Assembly: GCF_900215505.1 (NCBI RefSeq)
Contig: NZ_LT907844.1
Location: 1,832,501-1,896,500 of the forward strand
Reading direction: 5' to 3'
Source: Cohaesibacter sp. ES.047
GTDB lineage: Bacteria > Pseudomonadota > Alphaproteobacteria > Rhizobiales > Cohaesibacteraceae
Length of the DNA stretch: 64,000 nt
Below, one piece after another: positions 32,025-41,150 of this stretch (positions are counted from its first letter, which is position 1; every line of letters starts with the position of its first letter). A model generated the notes under the pieces. That model was not told the DNA's origin, ran no database searches, and was given only the letters and a program-made list of their open reading frames with translations. Position numbers and translations under genes: made by a program.

Positions 32025-32070
32025 GATATTCATTCCATCCGGGCCGCGCATCGTGTCGGCGAACGGATTG

Positions 32071-32178
32071 TTAGCCGATCGGGTTGATCAAGGTGTTGAC
32101 AACGCGGCGATCTGACATGTCGACTGCAGGGCGCCATTGGTAGCGGGCAGCCTTTTTGCTTTTTTTGAGGAACTTCAT
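32071..32178 (-). CDS. Small basic protein, 35 residues
   Basis: The minus strand has ATG at 32178 with GAGG nine bases upstream (AAGAGGCCCATC). It encodes MKFLKKSKKAARYQWRPAVD and ends MSDRRVVNTLINPIG. A strong terminator 47 bp after the stop and a clear ribosome site make this a real gene in spite of its size. The N-terminus is highly basic, the rest mixed. I do not recognise a family; it may be a small nucleic-acid-binding or stress protein. An in-frame ATG five codons upstream is less likely, because the ribosome site would lie inside the gene. Confidence 0.65.
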   Translation of the reverse strand: MKFLKKSKKAARYQWRPAVDMSDRRVVNTLINPIG

Positions 32179-32328
32179 GATGGGCCTCTTCATGTGTTCA
32201 AATTTTAGCCAAAGGGTGCTGAATAAATCAGCAATTGCCGCCAATGTGCTCTTCTTGCGTTACGAAACCAATGACAAAACGCAAAAATACGAACATATTA
32301 GCTATGCGTTTTGTGCATGGATTAAATC

Positions 32329-32850
32329 ATGAACATATTCAACAAATTATCGTTTTTTAAAATATCCTTTCACATACCGCGGTGGTTGATAAGTTTCTCC
32401 ATGCTTTTTCAGTGCGGATTCCGGGGTGTTTCGGTCGGAACACGGGTTATTATCCTTGATGATGAAAATGCTGTTTTTTTAGTCAAGCACAGTTATTTGG
32501 CAGGGTGGTATCTGCCCGGCGGTGGCGTGGAGCGTGGCGAGCTTCCTGTTGTGGCGGCAAAGCGGGAAATGGAAGAGGAAACCGGGATTGTGTGCACCTC
32601 CAATCCGGAACTCTGGGGGCTGTTTCTCAATGACAAGCTCATGGTGCCGGACTATATCGCCTGCTATGTGGTGCGCGACTGGCGCTGGGGCAATGATGAG
32701 GGCGTGCCGAGCACCTTCCCGTCCGATGATGGAGAAATCATCGAGGGTCGGTTTTTTCGTCTCGAAGCCCTGCCCCCGGACATTACGCGGGCCACGCGGA
32801 CGCGTCTGGAGGAGTGGCGGCAGGGACGGGAGAGCGCACCCTTCTGGTGA
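32329..32850 (+). CDS. NUDIX hydrolase
   Basis: This is a 173-residue protein with a complete Nudix box at about residues 65-87, GGVERGELPVVAAKREMEEE then TGI, i.e. Gx5Ex7REUxEExGU. It is preceded by LAGWYLPGGG. The first 30 residues are hydrophobic and amphipathic (FHIPRWLISFSMLFQCGFRG), which may bring it to the membrane. It probably cleaves a nucleoside diphosphate derivative; the exact substrate is unclear. It is monocistronic, with AT-rich DNA upstream. Confidence 0.88.
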   Translation: MNIFNKLSFFKISFHIPRWLISFSMLFQCGFRGVSVGTRVIILDDENAVFLVKHSYLAGWYLPGGGVERGELPVVAAKREMEEETGIVCTSNPELWGLFLNDKLMVPDYIACYVVRDWRWGNDEGVPSTFPSDDGEIIEGRFFRLEALPPDITRATRTRLEEWRQGRESAPFW

Positions 32851-33129
32851 CTATTCTGCTGTTTATTCTTTTTAAATTGCCATTTACGGCATTAAATGCT
32901 GTTAAAATTATGATTATATCATTTAATCTCATATAGACAGGCAAAATGCGGTGTGTTAGTGGGTTGAAAATCTGTTTCAAAGACCACTTGGATGGACCAA
33001 GACCATGCGACGACTTTAGGGAATGAGGATGATGGAGCCGTATCATCAGCCTCCCCCGATCTGATGCGGCAATATCCCTCTCATAAGTCAGCCATTTTCA
33101 AACAATGGCCCCTGCTTGAAAGTTGCGAC

Positions 33130-33681
33130 ATGTATCTTGAAGGCGTCACCACTCAAAGTGGAAAAACTGGACAAGCTCCCATGTGCCGGCCCGATTTCAA
33201 TCTGGAGCGCGAATTGCCGCTCCACAATGATGCCATCGAACAATTGCACCGTGATGCCTTTGGCCCGGGGCGGTTTGCCCGGACAGCCTTCCGGGTCCGT
33301 GAATCTGTCGATCCTGAACGATCTCTTAGTTATGTGGCTGTGTGTGCCGGGCATCTGGCGGGATCGGTCCGCCTGTCTCCGATTACCATTGGCAAATGCC
33401 GTGCGCTGCTGCTTGGGCCGCTGGCGGTCCATCCGCAGTTCAAGAATCAGGGCGCTGGGCATTTGTTGATGGAAAAGGCCATCGAGGAAGCGCACAAGCT
33501 CGATTATTGTTCGATCCTGCTGGTTGGGGATTTCGACTATTACGCCCGTTTCGGGTTTGAACGTGTGCCGCATGGCTTGATTGAAATGCCGGGCCCGGTC
33601 GATCCGTTGCGGCTGTTGCTTCTGCCGCTGAAGGTCGATCAGGTCGACCAATGCAAAGGCTTCGTCAAGCCAGGTGTCTAG
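33130..33681 (+). CDS. GNAT-family N-acetyltransferase
   Basis: The protein has the GNAT core: a first strand with FNLERELPLHNDAIEQLHRD, the acetyl-CoA binding strand and loop LLLGPLAVHPQFKNQGAGHL (QGAG) and the final LVGDFDYYARFGFERVP, as in the YhbS group. The start is uncertain: the frame is open from 32992, with ATGs at 33064, 33130 and 33181. The fold is complete from 33181, and 33130 has a weak GAAAG site. The substrate is unknown. Confidence 0.8.
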   Translation: MYLEGVTTQSGKTGQAPMCRPDFNLERELPLHNDAIEQLHRDAFGPGRFARTAFRVRESVDPERSLSYVAVCAGHLAGSVRLSPITIGKCRALLLGPLAVHPQFKNQGAGHLLMEKAIEEAHKLDYCSILLVGDFDYYARFGFERVPHGLIEMPGPVDPLRLLLLPLKVDQVDQCKGFVKPGV

Positions 33682-33883
33682 GCCCGGCATGGTGAGCCAG
33701 TTCCCATTTGATCATTGTCCCCCTTTGCTTCGCTCCCTTGCGCTCTTATAGTCGCGGTGGATTCGAATTCTGCCGATATGGAACGGAAGCGGTTTGCTTG
33801 CGTTCCATTGTCGGTATCCGCGTTTGAATTCTGCAGTACCGAGCGGTGCTCCAAGAGAGCCGCTCTCAAGATGTAGAGTTGTG

Positions 33884-34537
33884 ATGACCAATCAGAATGA
33901 CACGCCGCAGGCCTATCCGCATTCCCGCGATGGGGCTGGGCTCGAAGGAATGCCGGCAAGTCTGTCCGCGCTGATCTCAAGGGCACAAGAGAACCAGAGC
34001 CGCCCCCCTGTCGAGCGTTGGAATCCGGACCATTGCGGTGCGCTGGACATGCGGATCGCTGCTGACGGTAGCTGGCACTATATGGGATCTCCTATAGGGC
34101 GCGAGGCACTCGTGCGCCTGTTCGCATCGGTGCTGCGCAAGGATGAGGACGGAGAAACCTATCTCGTCACACCGGTCGAGAAGATTGCCATCACTGTTGA
34201 TGACGCGCCGTTTCAGGCGGTCGAGATGGCGTTTGATGGTGATCCGGACGCGAGGGGCGGTCTCACCTTTCGAACCAATGTCGGCGACGTGGTGGCCGTC
34301 GATGCTGACCATCCGCTGCGGTTTGCCGTTGAGGCTTCGTCTGGCGGGCTGAAGGCCTATGTGCTGGTGCGCGGGCGTCTTGAGGCACTGCTGACCCGAG
34401 CGCTGATGTTTGATCTGGTTGCTCTGGCAGACGAGGGGCAGGGCGAGTACGCGGGTCATTTCGGCGTTGCGAGCGGATCTGACTTCTTTGCGATCTGCCC
34501 GATGGCAGATGTGGAGCGGTTTGGAGCCATGATATGA
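33884..34537 (+). CDS. DUF1285 family protein
   Basis: This 217-residue protein matches the DUF1285 family, with HCGALDMRIAADGSWHYMGS and PIGREALVRLFASVLRKDED, then YLVTPVEKIAITVDDAPFQA. The first 30 residues are variable. It is the first gene of a tight operon (DUF1285, NUDIX, DUF6111, cca), each overlapping the next by four bases. Its biochemical role is not known. Confidence 0.88.
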   Translation: MTNQNDTPQAYPHSRDGAGLEGMPASLSALISRAQENQSRPPVERWNPDHCGALDMRIAADGSWHYMGSPIGREALVRLFASVLRKDEDGETYLVTPVEKIAITVDDAPFQAVEMAFDGDPDARGGLTFRTNVGDVVAVDADHPLRFAVEASSGGLKAYVLVRGRLEALLTRALMFDLVALADEGQGEYAGHFGVASGSDFFAICPMADVERFGAMI

Positions 34538-35166
34538 ATGAATTTTCGGCTCAGGCTTTTCGGCAGCGCGTCGAAGCTGCTTTGCAGAGTGCGGGCGGGG
34601 TTGCCGGTGAAGCGCAGCAACTGCCGATCAAGGATCTGGCATGGCGAGAGGGTGAGGTGGTTGATCTCAGGGATGCCGCCGTCCTGATTCCGATTGTTGA
34701 CCGTGGCCCGGATGTCGAGGCCAGTGTGATCCTGACACAACGCACCCATCATCTTCCCTCCCACGCCGGACAGGTCGCCTTTCCTGGCGGCAAGCTGGAT
34801 GATGAGGATGTATCGAGCACGGCGGCAGCACTGCGTGAAGCATGGGAGGAGATTGGCCTCAGATCCGACTATGTCTGCGTGTTCGGTGAAATGCGGCCCT
34901 ATATATCCTCGACCGGATATCGTATCTTTCCCATACTCTCGACCCTTCAGCCGGGCTTCGAATTGCAGGCCAATCCGGAGGAAGTGGACGAGATTTTCGA
35001 AGTTCCACTCAGTTTTCTGATGAATGCGGCCAATCATCGGCGTGAAAGCGCGGAGTGGCGAGGAAAATTACGCCATTATATCGCAATGCCCTACAATGAT
35101 TATTATATCTGGGGTGTCACCGCTGGAATTCTGCACAATCTTTATGAAACGGTCTATCGTTTATGA
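34534..35166 (+). CDS. CoA pyrophosphatase (NudL-type NUDIX)
   Basis: This 210-residue protein has the CoA-pyrophosphatase signature LPSHAGQVAFPGGKLDDED just before the Nudix helix AAALREAWEEIGL. This matches NudL-type enzymes that split CoA or CoA esters into 4'-phosphopantetheine and 3',5'-ADP. The ATG overlaps the DUF1285 stop (ATGA) and the stop overlaps the next gene. This operon order recurs in Hyphomicrobiales from memory. Confidence 0.9.
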   Translation: MNEFSAQAFRQRVEAALQSAGGVAGEAQQLPIKDLAWREGEVVDLRDAAVLIPIVDRGPDVEASVILTQRTHHLPSHAGQVAFPGGKLDDEDVSSTAAALREAWEEIGLRSDYVCVFGEMRPYISSTGYRIFPILSTLQPGFELQANPEEVDEIFEVPLSFLMNAANHRRESAEWRGKLRHYIAMPYNDYYIWGVTAGILHNLYETVYRL

Positions 35167-35429
35167 TCAGAGTCTTCGTCACTCAACTCATCCTATTTCT
35201 GTTGCCGTTCCTGCTTTACGGGGGATACCTGTTTCTGACGCGCAAGATGAACAAACAGGCCTTCATTGATGCGCCGCGCTATTGGCTCATCATGGCGGGA
35301 ATTGCTCTGTCCCTTGGCGGGTTTGTCGTGCTGTCGCAAATCAACAACAATCCGGTGGGCGGGACCTATATCCCGACGCATTATGAAAACGGCGTGCTGG
35401 TTCCTGGGCAGGTCAAGGGCAGTGAATGA
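35163..35429 (+). CDS. DUF6111 family small membrane protein
   Basis: This 88-residue protein has two membrane spans (VFVTQLILFLLPFLLYGGYL and YWLIMAGIALSLGGFVVLSQ) and a soluble C-terminal tail with GGTYIPTHYENGVLVPGQ, the typical DUF6111 signature. It lies between nudL and cca with four-base overlaps on both sides. Function unknown. Confidence 0.87.
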   Translation: MIRVFVTQLILFLLPFLLYGGYLFLTRKMNKQAFIDAPRYWLIMAGIALSLGGFVVLSQINNNPVGGTYIPTHYENGVLVPGQVKGSE

Positions 35430-36673
35430 GTGCGCCTGAGCGATCTTGTCTCGTTGCTACAGATCCGGCGTTTGCTTGGCTGAGGCGGTCCGATGTTCAG
35501 GCACTGTTCGCGCTGCTCAATCGGGATGGTGAAGACGTCCGCATTGTGGGCGGGGCTGTGCGCAATTCCCTGATGGGGATCCCGGTCAAGGATTTTGATT
35601 GTGCCACGACGGCCGAACCGAGCCTCGTGATGAATTGGGCACGTGATGCCGGCGTGCGTGCGCTGCCCACGGGCCTTGATCATGGCACGGTGACGCTTCT
35701 CATTGACGAGACGCCATTCGAAGTCACCACTTTGCGATCCGATATCGAAACCGATGGTCGCCATGCTGAGGTGGCCTTTGGGCGGGATTGGGCTGTTGAT
35801 GCCCAGCGTCGCGATTTCACGATGAATGCTGTGTATGTGGATCAGGAGGGACAACTTTTTGATCCCACCGGTTGCGGTGTCGCAGATGCCAAGGCCCGCT
35901 TTGTTCGCTTCATTGGCGATGCGGATCGGCGCATTGCCGAGGACTATCTGCGTATTCTAAGGTTCTTTCGTTTCTACGCCCAGTATGGTGAGCAGTATCG
36001 CGCTGAGGACTATCACGCCTGTATCGCCGCACAGAGGACCCTTTCAACCCTCTCCGCCGAGCGGGTCGGCAGCGAGGTGGTTAAGCTTGTTGAGGGGCCT
36101 TTTGCCTTTGCTGCGTTAAAAGCCATGTATGTGGGCGGCATGTTGGGTGAAGTGCTCGGGGCCGTGCCGCGGCTCCAGCGTTTCTCGCGTCTGATGGATT
36201 ATGCCGTGCAGCTCTCTCACAAACCGGATATTGATCTTCTGTTGACCGTGCTGTCTGCGGAGACTGAAGAAGAATGCCACCGGGTGGCGCGGACTCTACG
36301 GCTGTCAAACCGGCTCCGCGACAATATGCTGCGTTTGGTGCGTGAGGTCGGCGCTGTTGCAGACCCGTCCGAAGACGTGATCCACACGCTTGCCTATCGG
36401 TACGGAAAGCAGACTGCGGTCAACCTGATCTTGCTGGCGCTGGTACAAAGACGCATTGATCCGGATCTGACCGAGCTGTCCACGCAATTGCATGATCTGG
36501 CGCTCTGGGCCATTCCGGACTTTCCTGTGAGCGGGCGTGATCTGATCGACCGGGGCATGAAGCCCGGGCCGGACCTTGGTGCCAGACTGCAAAAACTGGA
36601 AGCGATCTGGATTGAAAGCGGGTTCACGCTTTCCCGGTCTCACTTGCTCTCAGATGAGATCATCAACGCCTAA
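35426..36673 (+). CDS. cca: CCA tRNA nucleotidyltransferase
   Basis: This 415-residue nucleotidyltransferase of class II poly(A) polymerase/CCA type has the N-terminal active site VRIVGGAVRNSLMGIPVKDF with the DFDCATTAEP metal-binding aspartates and TLRSDIETDGRHA, followed by the helical body with RRDFTMNAVYVD and AEDYLRILRFFRFYAQYG. It adds or repairs the CCA end of tRNAs. It closes the four-gene operon; hemF faces it with a ten-base gap. Confidence 0.92.
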   Translation: MSAPERSCLVATDPAFAWLRRSDVQALFALLNRDGEDVRIVGGAVRNSLMGIPVKDFDCATTAEPSLVMNWARDAGVRALPTGLDHGTVTLLIDETPFEVTTLRSDIETDGRHAEVAFGRDWAVDAQRRDFTMNAVYVDQEGQLFDPTGCGVADAKARFVRFIGDADRRIAEDYLRILRFFRFYAQYGEQYRAEDYHACIAAQRTLSTLSAERVGSEVVKLVEGPFAFAALKAMYVGGMLGEVLGAVPRLQRFSRLMDYAVQLSHKPDIDLLLTVLSAETEEECHRVARTLRLSNRLRDNMLRLVREVGAVADPSEDVIHTLAYRYGKQTAVNLILLALVQRRIDPDLTELSTQLHDLALWAIPDFPVSGRDLIDRGMKPGPDLGARLQKLEAIWIESGFTLSRSHLLSDEIINA

Positions 36674-36682
36674 AGATCTTCC

Positions 36683-37600
36683 CTAAGGCCATTTTACTTC
36701 GGGGGGCATCGAGGACAGGATCGATGCGACATTGCCTCCTGTTTTGAGCCCAAAGATCGTGCCTCTGTCGTAGAGCAGGTTGAATTCCACGTAGCGACCT
36801 CGGCGAATAAGCTGTTCCTCCCGCTCCGCCTTGGTCCACGGGGTTTCCATGTTGCGCCGGACGATGTCCGGATAGACATTCAGGAAGCCAAGGCCCACGT
36901 CTTTCGTGAAGGCAAAGTCCGCGTCCCAGTTGCCGCTGTTGTGGCGGTCGTAGAAGATGCCGCCAATGCCGCGCGGCTCGTCGCGGTGGGGCAAATAAAA
37001 GTAGCGGTCACACCATGCTTTATAGGCCTCATAGTCTGCGTCTTGATGGGCGTCACAGGCTTTTTTCATGGCTCCGTGAAAGGCGATGCTGTCCGGGTCT
37101 GTCTGGGTGCGACGAGCATCAAGCACCGGTGTGAGGTCGGCCCCGCCGCCGAACCATTGCCGGGTGGTGACGATCATGCGGGTGTTCATATGCACCGCCG
37201 GAATGTGGGGATTGTGCAGATGGGCGATCAACGAAATCCCCGATGCCCAGAAGCGCGGATCATCGGAGGCTCCGGGGATCTGGTCGCGAAACTGGGGGGC
37301 GAATTCCCCATGCACGCTCGAGACATGAACCCCGACCTTCTCAAAGACCCGCCCCTTCATGATCGACATGACACCGCCGCCGCCCTTGTTGCCAGTGTGA
37401 TCCGTACGCTCCCACGGGGTGCGTTCGAAGCGTCCGGCTGGCTGATCGGCGTTGGGGCCTTGGATATCGTCCTCAATGGATTCAAAGGACGCGCAGATCT
37501 GGTCGCGCAGGGATTCAAACCATTGGGTCGCAGTGGTCTTCTTACCCTCGATATCGTCCGGCAGGCCTTCGGGAAGGGTCGTGTTGATGGTCTCGGTCAT
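36683..37600 (-). CDS. hemF: Oxygen-dependent coproporphyrinogen III oxidase
   Basis: This is a 305-residue HemF. It has the signature [20 protein letters not shown], a [20 protein letters not shown] motif, and the family end [20 protein letters not shown]. It decarboxylates coproporphyrinogen III to protoporphyrinogen IX with O2 in haem synthesis. Its ATG overlaps the trmL stop (four bases), so the two are cotranscribed. Full family length. Confidence 0.95.
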   Translation of the reverse strand: MTETINTTLPEGLPDDIEGKKTTATQWFESLRDQICASFESIEDDIQGPNADQPAGRFERTPWERTDHTGNKGGGGVMSIMKGRVFEKVGVHVSSVHGEFAPQFRDQIPGASDDPRFWASGISLIAHLHNPHIPAVHMNTRMIVTTRQWFGGGADLTPVLDARRTQTDPDSIAFHGAMKKACDAHQDADYEAYKAWCDRYFYLPHRDEPRGIGGIFYDRHNSGNWDADFAFTKDVGLGFLNVYPDIVRRNMETPWTKAEREEQLIRRGRYVEFNLLYDRGTIFGLKTGGNVASILSSMPPEVKWP

Positions 37601-38064
37601 GTGGGAAAGGCCCTCAGTTGCCGCATGGCTTCGGTTGTGATCATGGCGGTGGAGATGGCGAGATTGAGCGAGCGTTCCCCCGCTTGCATGGGGATGGTGA
37701 TGCGCTCGTCTGCGGTGTCGTGAACGTCGTCTGGGACGCCGACTGATTCCCGCCCGAACAGCAGGATGTCGCCCTCTTGATACTGGATGTCATAGAAGGT
37801 CTGCTCTGCCTTGGTGGTCGCCAAAAGCAGACGATGACGATCTTCTCGGATTTGGTCTAGAAAATGCCGCCAGGACAGGTGCTTGGTAAAACTTGCCCGT
37901 TCGAGATAGTCCATCCCGGCACGGCGCAGGGTCCGGTCGTTGAGGGCAAAGCCGCAAGGCTCGATGATGTGGACATGCAGGCCCATACAGGCGGCCATGC
38001 GCAGGATGGTGCCGGTGTTCTGGGGGATGTCCGGTTGGTATAGAGCAAGACTGAAGTGCGACAT
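37597..38064 (-). CDS. trmL: tRNA (cytidine(34)-2'-O)-methyltransferase
   Basis: This 155-residue SPOUT methyltransferase has [20 protein letters not shown] at the N-terminus and the SAM-binding knot [16 protein letters not shown] plus [20 protein letters not shown] at the end. The closest family is TrmL, which methylates the wobble base of tRNA-Leu. It is upstream of and overlapping hemF. Confidence 0.92.
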   Translation of the reverse strand: MSHFSLALYQPDIPQNTGTILRMAACMGLHVHIIEPCGFALNDRTLRRAGMDYLERASFTKHLSWRHFLDQIREDRHRLLLATTKAEQTFYDIQYQEGDILLFGRESVGVPDDVHDTADERITIPMQAGERSLNLAISTAMITTEAMRQLRAFPT

Positions 38065-38394
38065 GGGCGCAAGCTTTGTCGTAAACGCGCGAGCAAAGCA
38101 ATGGCCTTTTCGTCAAATCCTCATGAGAAGGCGGTTGTCTGGATATTTACCGCCAGTTGTATGGGGCAAGAGAACGACGATGGCACCCCGTTTCGTGTGA
38201 TTTTTGTCACAGGTGGCTCGATCCGGACAGTTCTGTGCAGTTTGTTCACCTTTTGCGCCCGCTTGTGATATGGTGCCGCCCTATCCATTCCGTCAAAGTG
38301 TGCGAAGCGTCTGTCTATCGTTCGCTGGCTTTGCGAAACCACCCACAAACCCTATGCCGTTTTTCCGTTCGACCATGCTTCAAGGAGCCAGGCG
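38065..38394. other. Intergenic region upstream of the ABC exporter gene
   Basis: No gene is supported. The stretch lies between divergent genes and must hold both promoters. A ribosome site AAGGAGCC precedes the exporter ATG at 38395. I see no clear operator or riboswitch. Confidence 0.4.
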
Positions 38395-40221
38395 ATGTTT
38401 TCCTTTTTCGAAAAGCTCGTTGATCCCTTCGCAAAATACGATCTAGACCAGCCGCCCAAGAGCTTCTGGGGCTTTTGCTGGTACTACACGCGTCCTGTTG
38501 CTCCCTACATGCTCATTGTTTCACTTCTGAGCGGAACGATTGCGGTCATCGAAGTGACCCTTTACGGCTTTGTGGGAGATTTGGTGAACTGGTTCTCGGC
38601 GACGGACAGGACCGTCTTCTTTGACGAGCATGGGGGCGAGCTCTTGTGGATGGGCATTCTTGTGCTCATCATCATGCCGTTGCTTGAGATCGTGTGGCAA
38701 TTTATCTTCCATCAGACCATCATGGGCAACTATCCCATGTCGATCCGGTGGCGGGTGCATCGCTATCTGCTCAGGCAGTCGATGACCTTCTATCAGGATG
38801 AGTTCGCCGGTCGCGTCGCGCAAAAGCTGATGCAAACCGCGCTTGCGGTGCGAGAGGTGATCACACGCCTCGCTGATGTGCTGGTATTTGTGCTGGTTTA
38901 CTTTGTTTCGGCGCTCTACATGATCGGTCAGACACGATGGCAGATGGCTGTGCCCCTGTTCATCTGGATCGTTCTTTATATCGGCGTGATGTTCGTGTTC
39001 GTGCCGCGCCTGAGGAAGATTTCGAAAATACAGGCCAATGCCCGCTCTGACATGATGGGCAAGGTGGTCGACGCCTATTCGAATATTTCCGTGGTCAAGC
39101 TATTCTCCCATGCTTCGCGCGAGGATGACTATGCCAAGGCGTCAATGGTTGGCTTCATGCAGGCGGTGTATCGGCAGATGCGACTTGTTACGGTTCTTGA
39201 GATTGCGCTCAAGGCGATCAACCAGGTGTTGCTGGTCGCGACAGTCGTTGTGGCGATTTCTTACTGGTACCACGGTCAGGTGACGCCCGGCGATGTGGCA
39301 ATTGCCACCGGTCTGGTGATGCGCCTGAGAGGCATGTCCGAGTGGATTCTGTGGGAAGTCGGTGGTGTGTTCGAGAATATCGGCACGGTTCAGGACGGGA
39401 TTGCCACGATTTCCCAACCGCGTGTGGTGCTGGACAAGCCCAATGCTGTGCCGCTTGAGGTCACCAAGGGGAGCATCGAGTTCGACAAGGTGCGCTTTGA
39501 CTATGGCAAGGAAGAACCCGTCATCGATGGTCTTGATCTGACGATCAGGCCTGGCGAGAAGATCGGCCTTGTCGGGCGGTCCGGTGCGGGTAAGTCGACG
39601 ATGATCAATCTTCTGTTGCGATTCTACGATCTCAATGCCGGTGAAATCCGCATTGATGGTCAGCGGGTGGCCGATATTCAGCAGGACAGCCTCAGGGCTC
39701 AAGTCGGCGTGGTCACGCAGGACACGTCGCTTCTGCATCGGACGGTTTTCGAGAATATCGTCTACGGCAAGGAAGGCGCGACCGAAGAGGAAGCAATCGA
39801 AGCGGCCCGCAAGGCGCAGGCTCTCGACTTCATCGAGGGGCTGGTCGACACCGAAGGCAACGTGGGTCTCGATGCGCATGTTGGCGAACGCGGCGTCAAG
39901 CTTTCCGGTGGTCAGCGTCAGCGGATCGCCATTGCGCGGGTGCTTTTGAAAAACGCTCCGATCCTCGTTCTCGACGAGGCGACGTCAGCGCTGGATTCCG
40001 AGGTCGAGGCGGCCATTCAAGGCAGTCTCAACCTGCTGATGGAAGGCAAGACCGTGCTGGCGATTGCGCATCGGCTGTCAACCATCGCATCGATGGATCG
40101 TTTGATCGTCATGGATGCGGGTCGGATTGTCGAGATGGGCAGTCACGAAGAACTGCTGGCTCAGGGTGGTCTCTATGCCTCTTTGTGGAGCCGACAGTCA
40201 GGCGGTTTCATCCCTGACTGA
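38395..40221 (+). CDS. ABC exporter, fused permease and ATPase
   Basis: This 608-residue half transporter has a membrane domain (residues 1-330; six spans, e.g. YMLIVSLLSGTIAVIEVTLY and VLVFVLVYFVSALYMIGQ). The nucleotide-binding domain has Walker A GRSGAGKST (about 395-403), the signature KLSGGQRQR (about 502-510) and Walker B ILVLDEATSALD (about 522-533), with H-loop IAHRLST. It resembles MsbA-like and multidrug-type ABC exporters; the cargo is unknown. Such half transporters act as homodimers. Confidence 0.92.
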   Translation: MFSFFEKLVDPFAKYDLDQPPKSFWGFCWYYTRPVAPYMLIVSLLSGTIAVIEVTLYGFVGDLVNWFSATDRTVFFDEHGGELLWMGILVLIIMPLLEIVWQFIFHQTIMGNYPMSIRWRVHRYLLRQSMTFYQDEFAGRVAQKLMQTALAVREVITRLADVLVFVLVYFVSALYMIGQTRWQMAVPLFIWIVLYIGVMFVFVPRLRKISKIQANARSDMMGKVVDAYSNISVVKLFSHASREDDYAKASMVGFMQAVYRQMRLVTVLEIALKAINQVLLVATVVVAISYWYHGQVTPGDVAIATGLVMRLRGMSEWILWEVGGVFENIGTVQDGIATISQPRVVLDKPNAVPLEVTKGSIEFDKVRFDYGKEEPVIDGLDLTIRPGEKIGLVGRSGAGKSTMINLLLRFYDLNAGEIRIDGQRVADIQQDSLRAQVGVVTQDTSLLHRTVFENIVYGKEGATEEEAIEAARKAQALDFIEGLVDTEGNVGLDAHVGERGVKLSGGQRQRIAIARVLLKNAPILVLDEATSALDSEVEAAIQGSLNLLMEGKTVLAIAHRLSTIASMDRLIVMDAGRIVEMGSHEELLAQGGLYASLWSRQSGGFIPD

Positions 40222-40595
40222 GAGCCGACCTTCGCGGCGGCGCGCTTGAACTAATTTATAATCGTTCAAATTGTCGCGGCATTCCTTAGTATATTTGACA
40301 GTGTTTTTCCCGCCTGACTCGGTCAGTGCGGGAAAAATCTGAGGCATTTTGTCCCAAATTCAAGTGGAATAAGACGAATTTGTCATGCATATTTAGCTTC
40401 AAAGCGCCGTTGACGTCTCTCTCACACTGGACAAGCCCCCCGATCAATGCAAAAAGAAGTGCGCTGCGGCTTTGCAACATATATGCCGCAGGTGAATTGG
40501 CTCGCCTGCTGTCAGGGGACTGGACTATCCGCTAAAAGATCAATTATCGGGGCAGACGAGCTTGAGTTGGACACTGGTTAGAAGAGGACCTAGCC
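40222..40595. other. Intergenic region upstream of the cytochrome bc1 operon
   Basis: No gene is supported; short frames here lack a start site and family resemblance. The region must hold the petABC promoter. It contains a striking inverted repeat (see the entry at 40304). Confidence 0.45.
40304..40337. repeat. Nested inverted repeat upstream of petA
   Basis: TTTTTCCCGC (40304-40313) is the exact complement of GCGGGAAAAA (40328-40337), and inside it CTGAC pairs with GTCAG around TCG, with one unpaired T. It ends in A on the plus strand, so it is not a standard terminator. It could be an operator or an RNA hairpin in the petA leader. Confidence 0.5.
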
Positions 40596-41120
40596 TTGGC
40601 TACCAGCGATAAGGCAGAACACACTCGCCGCGATTTTCTTTACATCGCGACTGGAGCGTTTGGGGCCGTGGGCGCAGCTGCGCTTACTTGGCCATTTATT
40701 GACCAGATGAATCCCGATGCCAGCGCACTGGCTCTGGCGTCTACCGAGGTAGACATTTCTTCCCTGGAAGAAGGGCAGAGCATGACCGTTAAATGGCGCG
40801 GTAAACCGATTTTCATCCGGTATCGTACTCAACAGGAAATCGATGAAGCGAAGGCCGTTGATATTTCCACGTTGAGGGATCCGCAAACCGATGAAGAGCG
40901 TACCAAGTCTGGTAAGGAACAGTGGTTGGTCATGATCGGTATCTGCACCCACTTGGGTTGTGTGCCGCTGGGCGAGTCGGGTGACTATGACGGTTGGTTC
41001 TGTCCGTGTCACGGGTCGCACTACGATAGCGCTGGTCGGATTCGCCAAGGTCCCGCGCCGCTCAATCTTGAGTTGCCGCCTTACGAATTCCTGTCCGATA
41101 CTCAGATCAAAATCGGATAA
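40596..41120 (+). CDS. petA: Ubiquinol-cytochrome c reductase, Rieske iron-sulfur subunit
   Basis: This 174-residue protein starts with a twin-arginine-type anchor ([20 protein letters not shown]) and carries both Rieske motifs, CTHLGC (about 126-131) and CPCHGS (about 146-151), which hold the 2Fe-2S cluster. It is the electron acceptor from quinol at the Qo site of complex III. The start is TTG 40596 with GAAGAGGACC upstream. Length fits the bacterial family. It leads the petABC operon. Confidence 0.95.
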   Translation: MATSDKAEHTRRDFLYIATGAFGAVGAAALTWPFIDQMNPDASALALASTEVDISSLEEGQSMTVKWRGKPIFIRYRTQQEIDEAKAVDISTLRDPQTDEERTKSGKEQWLVMIGICTHLGCVPLGESGDYDGWFCPCHGSHYDSAGRIRQGPAPLNLELPPYEFLSDTQIKIG

Positions 41121-41150
41121 CGTCCGGCCAATGTCTTAAGGAGACCAGTC

